The notes: generated by a model from the sequence alone, not told the origin. A DNA stretch of 33,758 nucleotides from Thermoleophilaceae bacterium (GCA_016929195.1 JAFGJG010000101.1:1-33758), one strand, 5' to 3'. Positions 15,370 to 22,287 are shown, counted from the first letter of the stretch. Program-made: numbers and translations.

Positions 15370-16344
15370 GTGCGGGCAATGGTCCTCGCGAGCGCTCCGG
15401 GCGGGCTCGAGCCGCGCGAGCTTCCCGATCCCGAGCCGGGCCCGGGCGAGCTCCTGCTCGAGGTGCTGGCGTGCGGCGTCTGCCGGACCGACCTCCACAT
15501 CGTCGACGCCGAGCTGCCCGACCCGAAGCTGCCGCTGGTGCCGGGCCACCAGATCGTGGGCCGCGTGGTGTCGGGCGGCGAGCGCTTCGAGCCGGGCGCC
15601 CGCGTGGGCGTGCCCTGGCTCGGGGGCGTGGACGGCAGCTGCCGCTTCTGCCGCTCGGGCCGCGAGAACCTCTGCGAGCAGGCGGTCTTCACCGGGTACA
15701 CGCGCGACGGCGGCTACGCGCAGCTGGCGGCCGCCGATGAGCGCTTCTGCTTCCCGGTCCCCGAGGGGTATCCCGACCTCCAGGCGGCGCCGCTCCTGTG
15801 CGCGGGGCTCATCGGCTACCGCGCGCTGCGGCTCGCCGGGGACGCCGAGCGGCTCGGCCTGTACGGGTTCGGCGCCGCGGCGCACATCATCTGCCAGGTC
15901 GCCCGCCACCAGGGGCGGCGCGTGTTCGCGGTCACCCGGCCCGGCGACGAGGAGGGGAGGGCCTTCGCGCTGTCGCTCGGGGCCGAGTGGGCCGGAGGCT
16001 CCGACGAGCGGCCGCCCGAGGAGCTCGACGCCGCGCTGATCTTCGCCCCGGCCGGCGAGCTGGTCCCGCTCGCGCTCGCGGCAGTCGGGCGCGGAGGGAC
16101 CGTGGTCTGCGCGGGGATCCACATGAGCGACATCCCGTCGTTCCCGTACGAGCTGCTGTGGGAGGAGCGGGTCCTCCGCTCCGTGGCGAACCTGACCCGC
16201 CGCGACGGCGAGGAGTTCCTGGACCTGGCGCCGCGCGTGCCGGTGCGTACCGAGGTGGAGGCACACCCGCTGGCGGACGCGAACGAGGCGCTCGAGCGCC
16301 TCAGGACCGGGCGGGTGCGCGGCGCGGCGGTGCTGGTGCCGTAG
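15370..16344 (+). CDS. Zinc-dependent alcohol dehydrogenase family protein
   Basis: A 324-residue medium-chain dehydrogenase. GTG at 15370 gives VRAMVLASAPGG, the family-typical start. Catalytic zinc ligands are visible in LACGVCRTDLHIVD (Cys, with the following His) and VPGHQIVGRV (His, Glu-equivalent region). The structural-zinc loop reads VDGSCRFCRSGRENLC: three cysteines, with Asp where the first Cys of the usual four normally stands. The cofactor fold is LYGFGAAAHIICQVARHQG. The C-terminal half is shorter than in classical ADHs. It likely oxidises an alcohol or reduces an aldehyde with NAD(P); the substrate is unknown. Divergent from the sulfurtransferase gene; convergent with the hydrolase gene, 4 nt between stops. 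Confidence 0.88.
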   Translation: MRAMVLASAPGGLEPRELPDPEPGPGELLLEVLACGVCRTDLHIVDAELPDPKLPLVPGHQIVGRVVSGGERFEPGARVGVPWLGGVDGSCRFCRSGRENLCEQAVFTGYTRDGGYAQLAAADERFCFPVPEGYPDLQAAPLLCAGLIGYRALRLAGDAERLGLYGFGAAAHIICQVARHQGRRVFAVTRPGDEEGRAFALSLGAEWAGGSDERPPEELDAALIFAPAGELVPLALAAVGRGGTVVCAGIHMSDIPSFPYELLWEERVLRSVANLTRRDGEEFLDLAPRVPVRTEVEAHPLADANEALERLRTGRVRGAAVLVP

Positions 16345-16348
16345 GCGG

Positions 16349-17140
16349 CTAGGCGGCCTTCGCGAGGCGCACGCGCGCGCGGCCGGCGCGCTTGTCGCGC
16401 CGGCGGAAGTCCGACAGGGCGTCGGCCACCGCGCGCCACACGCTCGGGTGCACCGCCATCCCGCAGTGGCTGGTCCGGACCTCGACGTGCTCGTCGGCGG
16501 CCTCGTCGATGCAGGAGCGCCAGTCGACCACGCCGTCGCTCTGCGAGTAGACGGAGACGAAGCCCACGCCGCGCGGCAGCCGGCCCGCCTGGCGCGCCCA
16601 GAAGTCGGTGCAGCAGTCGCCGTCGAGGCAGGTGGTCTTGAAGAGCCCGGGGGCGCCGAGCGAGCCGAGGGTCGCCACGGCGCGCACGTTGGCGCGGACG
16701 AGCGGATGCACGCCCAGCGGGTCGACGGTCGGCGAGCCCAGCGTGACGATGCCGGCGATCAGCTCGGGCCGGCGCGACGCCAGCACCTTGGCCAGACCGC
16801 CGCCGCGGCTCTGGCCGACGATGGCCGCCCGCCTGCCCTGCTCGCGCACGAGCTTCTCGAGCCGGCGCTCCAGGCGGTCGACCGCGGCGCCGGAGCAGTC
16901 CACGTTGGCGAGCATCCCGGCGCGCGACGGCCGGTGGCCGGTGCGCCGCAGCCAGTTGGCCATCAGCGACAGCGAGCCGTCGCCCGCGAGGAAGCCCGGG
17001 ATCAGGAGGACGGGCTGTCCGCGCCCGTCGTCGACCCCCTGCCCCCGCAGAATCGGGCTGCGCAGCAGTGCTGCGGTCTCCAGCCCGACGCGTGCCTCCC
17101 GCCAGATGGGGATCCGTCCACTCACCCTGATCTCCACCAT
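16349..17140 (-). CDS. Alpha/beta hydrolase, lipase-like
   Basis: A 263-residue alpha/beta hydrolase. The oxyanion region is PVLLIPGFLAGDGSL (about 43-57). The nucleophile elbow is AIVGQSRGGGLAK with the Ser in GQSRG. A plausible acid is the Asp in YSQSDGVVDW, and the histidine lies in SHCGMAVHPSVW. It contains a Cys-rich loop, TCLDGDCCTDFW. No signal peptide is visible. The pattern resembles triacylglycerol-lipase or PGAP1-like hydrolases of actinobacteria; the substrate is unknown. It ends in a basic tail. Transcription probably begins from a TAGCCT box (17164-17159) that overlaps the -10 of the divergent quinone oxidoreductase. Confidence 0.82.
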   Translation of the reverse strand: MVEIRVSGRIPIWREARVGLETAALLRSPILRGQGVDDGRGQPVLLIPGFLAGDGSLSLMANWLRRTGHRPSRAGMLANVDCSGAAVDRLERRLEKLVREQGRRAAIVGQSRGGGLAKVLASRRPELIAGIVTLGSPTVDPLGVHPLVRANVRAVATLGSLGAPGLFKTTCLDGDCCTDFWARQAGRLPRGVGFVSVYSQSDGVVDWRSCIDEAADEHVEVRTSHCGMAVHPSVWRAVADALSDFRRRDKRAGRARVRLAKAA

Positions 17141-17158
17141 AACCCGGGTTTCGGAAGG

Positions 17159-17168
17159 AGGCTAGATT
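17159..17168. promoter_or_regulatory. Overlapping divergent -10 boxes
   Basis: TAGCCT on the minus strand (17164-17159) and TAGATT on the plus strand (17163-17168) share the central TA step. The plus box ends 8 nt before the GTG at 17177, a near-leaderless arrangement. The minus box leaves a leader of about 11 nt before the ATG at 17140. Confidence 0.5.
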
Positions 17169-17176
17169 TCCGCTCC

Positions 17177-18115
17177 GTGCTTGCCGCGACCGTGAAAGAC
17201 GGGGCCCTGATGGTGGAGGAGCGGCCCGATCCCGAGCCCGGGTCGGGCGAGGTGCTCGTCCGTGTGCGCGGGGCGGGCATCAACGGGGCGGACATCCTAC
17301 AGCGGGCAGGTGGCTACCCCGCGCCGCCAGGCTCCCCGCCGGACATCCCGGGTCTCGAGCTGGCCGGCGAGGTCGTGGCGCGCGGCCCGGGCGCCGAGCG
17401 CTTCCAGGAGGGCGACCGCGTGATGGCCGTGGTCGGCGGCGGGTCCCAGGCCGAGCTCGCGACCGTCCACGAGCGGACCGCGATGCCGGTCCCCGAGGGC
17501 CTCGACTGGCCCCAGGCGGGCGGGCTACCCGAGGTCTTCACCACCGCTCACGACGCGATCTTCAGCCAGGCCGGCCTCCGGCCGGGGGAGCGTCTCCTGG
17601 TCCACGGCGCCGCCGGCGGTGTGGGCACGGCGGCGGTGCAGCTGGGTCGCGCAGCCGGCGCCGACGTGGTGGCGACCGTGCGCAACGACGGGCTGCGCGG
17701 TGACGTGGAGCGGCTGGGCGCGCGGGCGATCGCGCCCGAGGGCTTCGAGGACGAGGGCCCGTTCGACGTTGTCCTCGAGCTGGTCGGCGCCCCGAACATG
17801 CCCGGCAACCTGAAGGCGCTGGCCACGGGCGGCCGGATCGCGGTCATCGGCGTGGGCGGCGGCATGAAGGCCGAGCTGAACCTGCTCGCGCTGATGGGCA
17901 AGCGCGCCCGGATCCACGGATCCACGCTGCGCGCCCGCCCGCTCGAGGAGAAGGCGATCGCGGCGCGGCTCGTGGAGCGCGAGGTGCTGCCGCTGTTCAG
18001 GTCCGGCGCGCTCACCGTGCCGATGGCCGCCACCTTCCCGCTCGCCGAGGCCGAGCAGGCCTACAAGCGCTTCACCGACGGCGGGAAGCTCGGCAAGATC
18101 GTGCTTCTGCCCTAG
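17177..18115 (+). CDS. NADPH:quinone oxidoreductase (zinc-free medium-chain reductase)
   Basis: A 312-residue member of the QOR branch of medium-chain reductases, which reduce quinones or enals with NADPH. The GTG at 17177 gives VLAATVKDGALMVEERPDPE. Motifs include GAGINGADILQRAGGYPAPP, GLELAGEVVARG and the nucleotide fold HGAAGGVGTAAVQLGRAAGA. No zinc-binding cysteines are present. The C-terminal LNLLALMGKRARIHGSTLRA is typical of the PIG3-like group (p53-inducible QOR). Its stop overlaps the stop of the convergent TetR gene by two bases within CTAG. Divergent from the lipase-like gene via overlapping promoters. Confidence 0.9.
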   Translation: MLAATVKDGALMVEERPDPEPGSGEVLVRVRGAGINGADILQRAGGYPAPPGSPPDIPGLELAGEVVARGPGAERFQEGDRVMAVVGGGSQAELATVHERTAMPVPEGLDWPQAGGLPEVFTTAHDAIFSQAGLRPGERLLVHGAAGGVGTAAVQLGRAAGADVVATVRNDGLRGDVERLGARAIAPEGFEDEGPFDVVLELVGAPNMPGNLKALATGGRIAVIGVGGGMKAELNLLALMGKRARIHGSTLRARPLEEKAIAARLVEREVLPLFRSGALTVPMAATFPLAEAEQAYKRFTDGGKLGKIVLLP

Positions 18116-18738
18116 CGGAGCCCGTCGAGCAGGGCCATCACGGCCGGCTCGACCTCGACGCGAGCGGCGGCCGGGTCCTCCGCGTTCGCGATCAGCATCC
18201 CGGCCTCGCCCAGGGCGCCGAGCAGCAGGTGCGCGAGCGGCTTGACCGGCCGCCGTGGGATCTCGCCGGCCTCCATCGCGCCCTCCAGCCCCGCCGTGAC
18301 GAGCCCCAGGCCGTGCCGCTCGTCTATCTCCCGCCACTCCTGCCAGCCGAGCACCGACGGAGCGTCCACGAGAGCGATCCGCGCCAGGGCGGGGTCGGTG
18401 CACGCGTCGAGGAACGTGCGCGCCCCGGATTGCAGGAGGTCGAGCGCCCCCTCGCCGCCCGCCGCGAGCTGCGCGGCGATCGTCTCGGCCAGCTCGGCCT
18501 CGAGCTCCTCGTGCACGGCGCGGAACAGGTCCTTCTTGTCCTCGAAGTGGTGGTACAGCGCGCCGCGCGTGACCTCCGCGCGGCGCACGATCTCCTCGGT
18601 GCCGACCCCCGCGTAGCCGCGCTCGGCGAACAGTGACCGGCCGGCCGCGACCAGTGCCGCCCGCGTGGCCTCCGACTGCTCTGCTCGCGGCCCCCTTCCC
18701 TCCACAGGACCGATGACCCTACTGTCGAGACTTGACAT
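18112..18738 (-). CDS. TetR family transcriptional regulator
   Basis: A 208-residue repressor-type protein. The N-terminal helix-turn-helix (about 25-70) reads TRAALVAAGRSLFAERGYAG then GTEEIVRRAEVTRGALYHHF, EDKKDLF. The rest is the variable ligand-binding helical domain with SARTFLDACTDPALARI and LGWQEWREID. The ATG at 18738 lies inside the candidate operator and has no ribosome site. An in-frame GTG at 18705, 10 nt after a TAGGGT box, would give a 197-residue protein and is equally plausible. It is divergent from the NTF2-like/hydrolase pair, which it probably controls together with its own gene. Confidence 0.9.
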   Translation of the reverse strand: MSSLDSRVIGPVEGRGPRAEQSEATRAALVAAGRSLFAERGYAGVGTEEIVRRAEVTRGALYHHFEDKKDLFRAVHEELEAELAETIAAQLAAGGEGALDLLQSGARTFLDACTDPALARIALVDAPSVLGWQEWREIDERHGLGLVTAGLEGAMEAGEIPRRPVKPLAHLLLGALGEAGMLIANAEDPAAARVEVEPAVMALLDGLR

Positions 18739-18759
18739 ACATACTGTCTGTATGTTGAA
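18716..18759. promoter_or_regulatory. TetR-type operator and divergent promoters
   Basis: An inverted repeat ACATACA (18735-18741) and TGTATGT (18749-18755), with a 7-base spacer, is further matched by AC and GT inside the spacer. It has the size and sequence style of TetR-family operators. The plus-strand TATGTT (18751-18756), 12 nt before the GTG at 18769, overlaps its right arm. A TAGGGT box for tetR lies at 18721-18716, putting the operator over the tetR -35 region. Binding would block both directions. Confidence 0.65.
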
Positions 18760-18768
18760 TGACGAGTC

Positions 18769-19221
18769 GTGAGCGCGCAAGCCGTGGCCGCCCCGTCCGC
18801 AGCCGAGGAGCTCGTCGAGTTCTTCGCCGCGGGCTGGCGGATCGGCGCGCGGGACCCAGAGCGCTTCTACGCCCACTTCGGCTCCCGCTTGACGCCCGAC
18901 GCCCTGATGACGCAGCCGCTGGCCGCCCCCGTTCGCGGCCCCGGAGGCCTGCGCGAGCTGTTCGCGCCGCTCTTCGCCGCCATGCCCGACTTCACGGCCG
19001 ACGTGGTTCGCTGGGGAGCCACCGACGACGGCGTGCTGATCGAGATCCGCCTGCACGGCACGCTCGGGGGGAGGCCGGTCTCCTGGGAGGCGGTCGACCG
19101 CCTGGTCGTCTGCGACGGGTTGATCGCCGAGCGGCACTCGTACTTCGACCCGCTGCCCGTGGCGCTCAGGCTGATGCGCGCGCCGCGGTTGCTCTGGAAC
19201 ACCATGAGGAGGCGCATATGA
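18769..19221 (+). CDS. NTF2-like / SnoaL-like protein
   Basis: A 150-residue protein with the small cone-shaped NTF2-like fold signature. It has an N-terminal helix (SAAEELVEFFAAGWRIGARD), FYAHFGSRLTPDA, then strands with MPDFTADVVRWGATDDGVLI, IRLHGTLGGRPV, and WEAVDRLVVCDGLIAERHSY. Relatives act as isomerases or hydratases of polyketide or steroid-like substrates, or as ligand-binding proteins. Catalytic identity cannot be read here. The GTG start is close to a TATGTT box. Its stop overlaps the ATG of the next gene, so it is coupled to the alpha/beta hydrolase. Both are likely repressed by the divergent TetR protein. Confidence 0.8.
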   Translation: MSAQAVAAPSAAEELVEFFAAGWRIGARDPERFYAHFGSRLTPDALMTQPLAAPVRGPGGLRELFAPLFAAMPDFTADVVRWGATDDGVLIEIRLHGTLGGRPVSWEAVDRLVVCDGLIAERHSYFDPLPVALRLMRAPRLLWNTMRRRI

Positions 19222-20108
19222 GCAGCGCAGACAAGGCACGCTGGCGCGATCCGGCGCTGGGCACCGCCCGGACGCTCGACCTGTCGCAGGGCCCGCTCGA
19301 GGTCTTCGAGGCCGGCTCCGGGCCGCCGATCGTGTTCGTCCACGGAGTGCTCGTCAACGCGAACCTGTGGCGCAAGGTGATCGCGCGGCTGTCCGGCCGG
19401 TTCCGGTGCGTGGCGCTCGACATGCCGCTCGGCGCCCACCGCAGCCCGATCGGCGAGGGCGCGGACCTCAGCCCGCCGGCGCTGGCGGACCTGATCGCCG
19501 ATGCGCTGGAGGCGATGGGGCTCGAGGACGTGACCCTGGTCGGCAACGACTCGGGCGGCGCCCTGTGCCAGATGGTCGTCACGCGGCGCCCCGAGCGGAT
19601 CGGGCGGCTCGTGCTCACGTCGTGCGACTACCGCGACAACTTCCCACCGCCGATGTTCTCGTACTTCAAGCCGGCCGCGACGATCCCGGGGGCGTTCGCC
19701 GTGCTGCTCGCCCCGATGCGCTTCCGGGCGCCGCGCCGCCTGCCGTTCGCGCTCGGCTGGCTCACGAAGCGGCCGATCGACCGCGACGCCGAGGACTCGT
19801 ACGTCTTCCCCGCGCTGACCGACAGGCGCGTGGCGGCCGAGGTCAAGCGGTTCATCCGCGCCGGCGACAAGCGGCACACGAACGAGGCCGCCGACCGGCT
19901 CGGCACCTTCACCCGTCCCGCGCTGATCGCGTGGTCGCGCGAGGACCGCTTCTTCAAGCCCGAGCACGCCGAGCGGCTGGCGAAGGACCTGCCGTCCGCC
20001 CGGCTCGAGTGGATCGACGACGCCCGGACGTTCTCGTCCGAGGATCAGCCCGGCCGGCTGGCCGAGCTGATCTCCGGCTTCGTCCGCGAGCCGGTCCCCG
20101 CCGGCTGA
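19218..20108 (+). CDS. Alpha/beta hydrolase with Asp nucleophile and no obvious catalytic His
   Basis: A 296-residue alpha/beta hydrolase of the haloalkane dehalogenase/epoxide hydrolase type. The oxyanion motif is FVHGVLVNANLWRKV, and the nucleophile elbow is LVGNDSGGALCQ with Asp111. Near the C-terminus the usual GHF-like histidine motif before the EDQP segment is replaced by DDARTFSSEDQP (Thr271 where His is expected). It may act by a non-canonical mechanism, bind ligand only, or use another residue. The start ATG at 19218 has a strong AGGAGG 5 nt upstream and overlaps the stop of the NTF2-like gene. A 14-bp hairpin follows the stop. Confidence 0.85.
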   Translation: MSSADKARWRDPALGTARTLDLSQGPLEVFEAGSGPPIVFVHGVLVNANLWRKVIARLSGRFRCVALDMPLGAHRSPIGEGADLSPPALADLIADALEAMGLEDVTLVGNDSGGALCQMVVTRRPERIGRLVLTSCDYRDNFPPPMFSYFKPAATIPGAFAVLLAPMRFRAPRRLPFALGWLTKRPIDRDAEDSYVFPALTDRRVAAEVKRFIRAGDKRHTNEAADRLGTFTRPALIAWSREDRFFKPEHAERLAKDLPSARLEWIDDARTFSSEDQPGRLAELISGFVREPVPAG

Positions 20109-20122
20109 TTCAGCCCGACCCG

Positions 20123-20159
20123 TCCTGACTTGACCGCCCATATGCCGGTCAAGTCAGGA
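20123..20159. terminator. Long perfect hairpin after the hydrolase gene, probable bidirectional terminator
   Basis: TCCTGACTTGACCG (20123-20136) pairs perfectly with CGGTCAAGTCAGGA (20146-20159), 14 bp with a 9-nt loop. It starts 14 nt after the stop of the alpha/beta hydrolase and lies between convergent genes. There is no U-tract, as is common in high-GC actinobacteria. Function as a terminator is inferred. Confidence 0.55.
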
Positions 20160-20170
20160 ACCGCGGGAGG

Positions 20171-20302
20171 TCCGGGGGCGTGAGCCCCCGGCTGCCATCG
20201 ACCGGTCAGGGTGACACGGGGGTCCGGGGGCGTGAGCCCCCGGCTGCCATCGACCGGCCAGGGTGTCGCGGGGGTCCGGGGGCGCGAGCCCCCGGCTGCC
20301 AT
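20171..20302. repeat. Three tandem 52-bp units with GNRA-loop hairpins
   Basis: The unit repeats with a period of exactly 52 bases, starting at 20171, 20223 and 20275; the third copy is cut short next to the thiolase stop. Each unit opens with CCGGGGGC and GCCCCCGG, an 8-bp stem around a 4-base loop. The loop is GTGA in the first two units and GCGA in the third, both of the GNRA tetraloop class. The stem is followed by CTGCCATCGACCGG-like sequence. It lies between convergent genes with the 14-bp hairpin. It looks like an intergenic REP/BIME-like element; no coding function is evident. Confidence 0.8.
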
Positions 20303-21466
20303 CTAATTCAGGCGCTCGACGATCATCGCCTGGCCCTGGCCGCCGGCCACGCACATCGTCTCGAGCCCGATCGTCTTGTCGTCGGTCTCGAGCCCGTTAA
20401 GCAGCGTGGTCATGATGCGCGCGCCGGTCATCCCGAAGGGGTGCCCGAGGGCGATCGCGCCGCCGTGCGGGTTCATCTTCTCCAGGGGGATTCCGCAGAC
20501 GTCCATGATCGGGATGACCTGGGCGGCGAAGGCCTCGTTCAGCTCCACCGTGTCCACGTCCTCGATCGTCATCCCGGCGCGGTCGAGCACCTTCTTGATC
20601 GCCCCGATCGGGCCGACGCCCATCAGCTCGGGCTCGATCCCGGCCGTGGCGGCCGTGACGATGCGCGCGCGGGGCTCGAGGCCCAGCTCGGCGGCCTTCG
20701 TGTCCGACATGACGAGCACGGCGGCCGCGCCGTCGTTGAGCGGGCAGGAGTTGCCGGCGGTGACCTTGCCGCCCTCGCGGAAGGCGGGCTCGAGCTGGGA
20801 CAGCTTCTCGAGCGTCGAGCTGGCGCGCGGGCCGTCGTCCTTGGCGACCTCCGTGCCGTCCGGGAGCTTGACCGGCACGATCTCGCGGTCGAAGTAGCCC
20901 TCCTCCTGCGACTGCACTGCGAGCTCCTGGGAGCGCTGCGCGTACTTGTCCATGTCGGAGCGGCTGACCTCGTACTTCTCGGCCACGTTCTCGGCGGTCT
21001 CGCCCATGGCGATGTAGGCGTCCGGGTCGCCGTTCTTGCCCTGGAGGTGCTCGTTCTGGTCGGCCACACCGGCCGCCTCGCTGCGCTCGTTGTAGCGCGA
21101 GACCCACTCCACGCCGGCGGCGATGTAGGCGTCGCCCTGGCCCGCGGTGATCGCGTTGCCGGCGGCGCGGATCGACTCGAGGCTCGACGCGCAGTAGCGC
21201 GAGACCGTCACTCCGGTCACGCCGACCGGGAGCTTCTCGGACAGCAGCGAGATGATGCGGGCGATGTTGAAGGCCTGGAGGCCCTGCGGCATGCCGCAGC
21301 CGCAGTAGACGTCCTCGACGAGCGCCGGGTCCACGCCCGGGTTGCGCTCCAGCAGCTGGTCGACGACGTAGGCGCCCATCTCGTCCGGGCGGAGGGCGGC
21401 GAGGGAGCCCTTGAAGGCGCGCCCGATTGGCGTGCGCACGGCATCGACGATCACTGCTTCAGGCAT
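20303..21466 (-). CDS. Acetyl-CoA acetyltransferase / 3-ketoacyl-CoA thiolase
   Basis: A 387-residue thiolase catalysing CoA-dependent cleavage of 3-ketoacyl-CoA, or the reverse condensation. The nucleophilic Cys92 is in SRYCASSLESIRAAG. The C-terminal catalytic motifs are NPHGGAIALGHPFGMTGAR and ETMCVAGGQGQAMIVE with the second Cys. MPEAVIVDAVRTPIGRAFKG at the start and VELNEAFAAQ are also canonical. ATG at 21466 has AGGAG 8 nt upstream. It lies 40 nt after the SDR gene, which probably supplies the preceding step. The pair therefore looks like the end of a beta-oxidation route; chain length is not predictable. Confidence 0.93.
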   Translation of the reverse strand: MPEAVIVDAVRTPIGRAFKGSLAALRPDEMGAYVVDQLLERNPGVDPALVEDVYCGCGMPQGLQAFNIARIISLLSEKLPVGVTGVTVSRYCASSLESIRAAGNAITAGQGDAYIAAGVEWVSRYNERSEAAGVADQNEHLQGKNGDPDAYIAMGETAENVAEKYEVSRSDMDKYAQRSQELAVQSQEEGYFDREIVPVKLPDGTEVAKDDGPRASSTLEKLSQLEPAFREGGKVTAGNSCPLNDGAAAVLVMSDTKAAELGLEPRARIVTAATAGIEPELMGVGPIGAIKKVLDRAGMTIEDVDTVELNEAFAAQVIPIMDVCGIPLEKMNPHGGAIALGHPFGMTGARIMTTLLNGLETDDKTIGLETMCVAGGQGQAMIVERLN

Positions 21467-21506
21467 CTGTTCATCTCCTGTGGCGACGGATGGGGGGACG
21501 AAAAAA

Positions 21507-22271
21507 CTACCGAGGGGCCATTCGCAGGGCGCCGTCGAGACGGATCGTCTCGCCGTTCAGCATCTGGTTCTCGGCGATGTGACAGGCCAGGCGCGCGTAC
21601 TCCTCGGGCACGCCGAGCCGCGACGGGAAGGGGATCTGGGCGCCCAGCGCCTGGCGCGCCTCCTCGGGCAGGCCGGCGAGGAGCGGCGTGTCGAACAGCC
21701 CCGGAGCGATCGTGCAGACGCGGATCCCGAGCCGCGCGAGATCGCGGGCGGCCGGCAGCGTGAGCCCGACGACGCCGCCCTTCGAGGCGGCGTAGGCGGT
21801 CTGGCCGATCTGGCCGTCGAAGGCGGCGATCGACGCCGTCATCACGACCACGCCGCGCTCGCCGTCCTCGCCGGGCTCGGCGGCGGCCACCGCGGCGGCG
21901 CCCAGGCGCAGCACGTTGAAGGTCCCGATCAGGTTGACCCGCACGACGGTCTCGAACGGCTGGAGCTGCGCGGGGCCCTGCTTGCCGACGGTCCGCTCGG
22001 CCCAGCCGATGCCCGCGCACGACACGACCATGCGCAGCCCGCCGAAGGCCTCGACGGCGCCCGCGACCGCCGCCTCCACCGCCGCCTCGTCGGTCACGTC
22101 CGCCTGGTGGGCGACCGCGCCGTCGAGCTCGGACGCGAGTGCCTCGGCGCGCTCGGCGTCGCGGTCCACGACGGCCACCCGCGCGCCGCGCGCGGTCAGC
22201 TCGCGGGCGGTTGCCGCGCCGAGCCCGGAGGCCCCGCCGGCCACCAGCGCGCCGATTCCGTTCAGCTCCAT
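21507..22271 (-). CDS. SDR family 3-hydroxyacyl-CoA dehydrogenase (HSD10-like)
   Basis: A 254-residue short-chain dehydrogenase. ATG at 22271 gives [20 protein letters not shown], with the cofactor motif GGASGLG and the NAD-preferring Asp in [10 protein letters not shown]. The catalytic set is Ser in [12 protein letters not shown] and Tyr/Lys in AYAASKGG. Length and the [11 protein letters not shown] start match type-II 3-hydroxyacyl-CoA dehydrogenases, as do [20 protein letters not shown] and [14 protein letters not shown]. It should oxidise 3-hydroxyacyl-CoA for the thiolase encoded next. A TAGCCT box ends 10 nt before the ATG, giving a very short leader. Confidence 0.9.
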   Translation of the reverse strand: MELNGIGALVAGGASGLGAATARELTARGARVAVVDRDAERAEALASELDGAVAHQADVTDEAAVEAAVAGAVEAFGGLRMVVSCAGIGWAERTVGKQGPAQLQPFETVVRVNLIGTFNVLRLGAAAVAAAEPGEDGERGVVVMTASIAAFDGQIGQTAYAASKGGVVGLTLPAARDLARLGIRVCTIAPGLFDTPLLAGLPEEARQALGAQIPFPSRLGVPEEYARLACHIAENQMLNGETIRLDGALRMAPR

Positions 22272-22281
22272 GGGTGGCGCC

Positions 22282-22287
22282 AGGCTA
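22282..22287 (-). promoter_or_regulatory. Putative promoter of the SDR-thiolase operon
   Basis: TAGCCT on the minus strand ends 10 nt before the ATG at 22271, so the leader would be about 3-4 nt. The 107-base gap to the divergent lipoprotein gene is lower in GC than its flanks. It shows no other clear element except an 8-base direct repeat GGCTTTAG (22360-22367 and 22371-22378) around the lipoprotein ribosome site. Confidence 0.4.

Noticed and set aside
17155-17161. AAGGAGG as ribosome binding site for the quinone oxidoreductase
   Set aside because: It is 15 nt from the GTG and lies upstream of the predicted transcription start for that gene.
18732-18756. TTGACA (18732-18737) as a consensus -35 for TATGTT (18751-18756)
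   Set aside because: The spacer is only 13 nt, too short for a normal sigma-A promoter. The alternative TTGAAT at 17 nt lacks the key A at position 2.
18752-18772. Six-codon ORF (MLNDES) whose stop overlaps the GTG of the NTF2-like gene
   Set aside because: It would start upstream of the predicted transcription start (about 18763) and lacks a ribosome site. Likely chance, unless transcription starts further upstream.
18759-20108. A 449-codon frame extending the alpha/beta hydrolase upstream through the NTF2-like gene
   Set aside because: The upstream part is Arg-rich out-of-frame translation. The true start is the ATG at 19218 with AGGAGG before it.
20171-20302. CRISPR array
   Set aside because: The units are contiguous 52-base tandem copies with an internal palindrome. 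There are no unique spacers and no cas genes.
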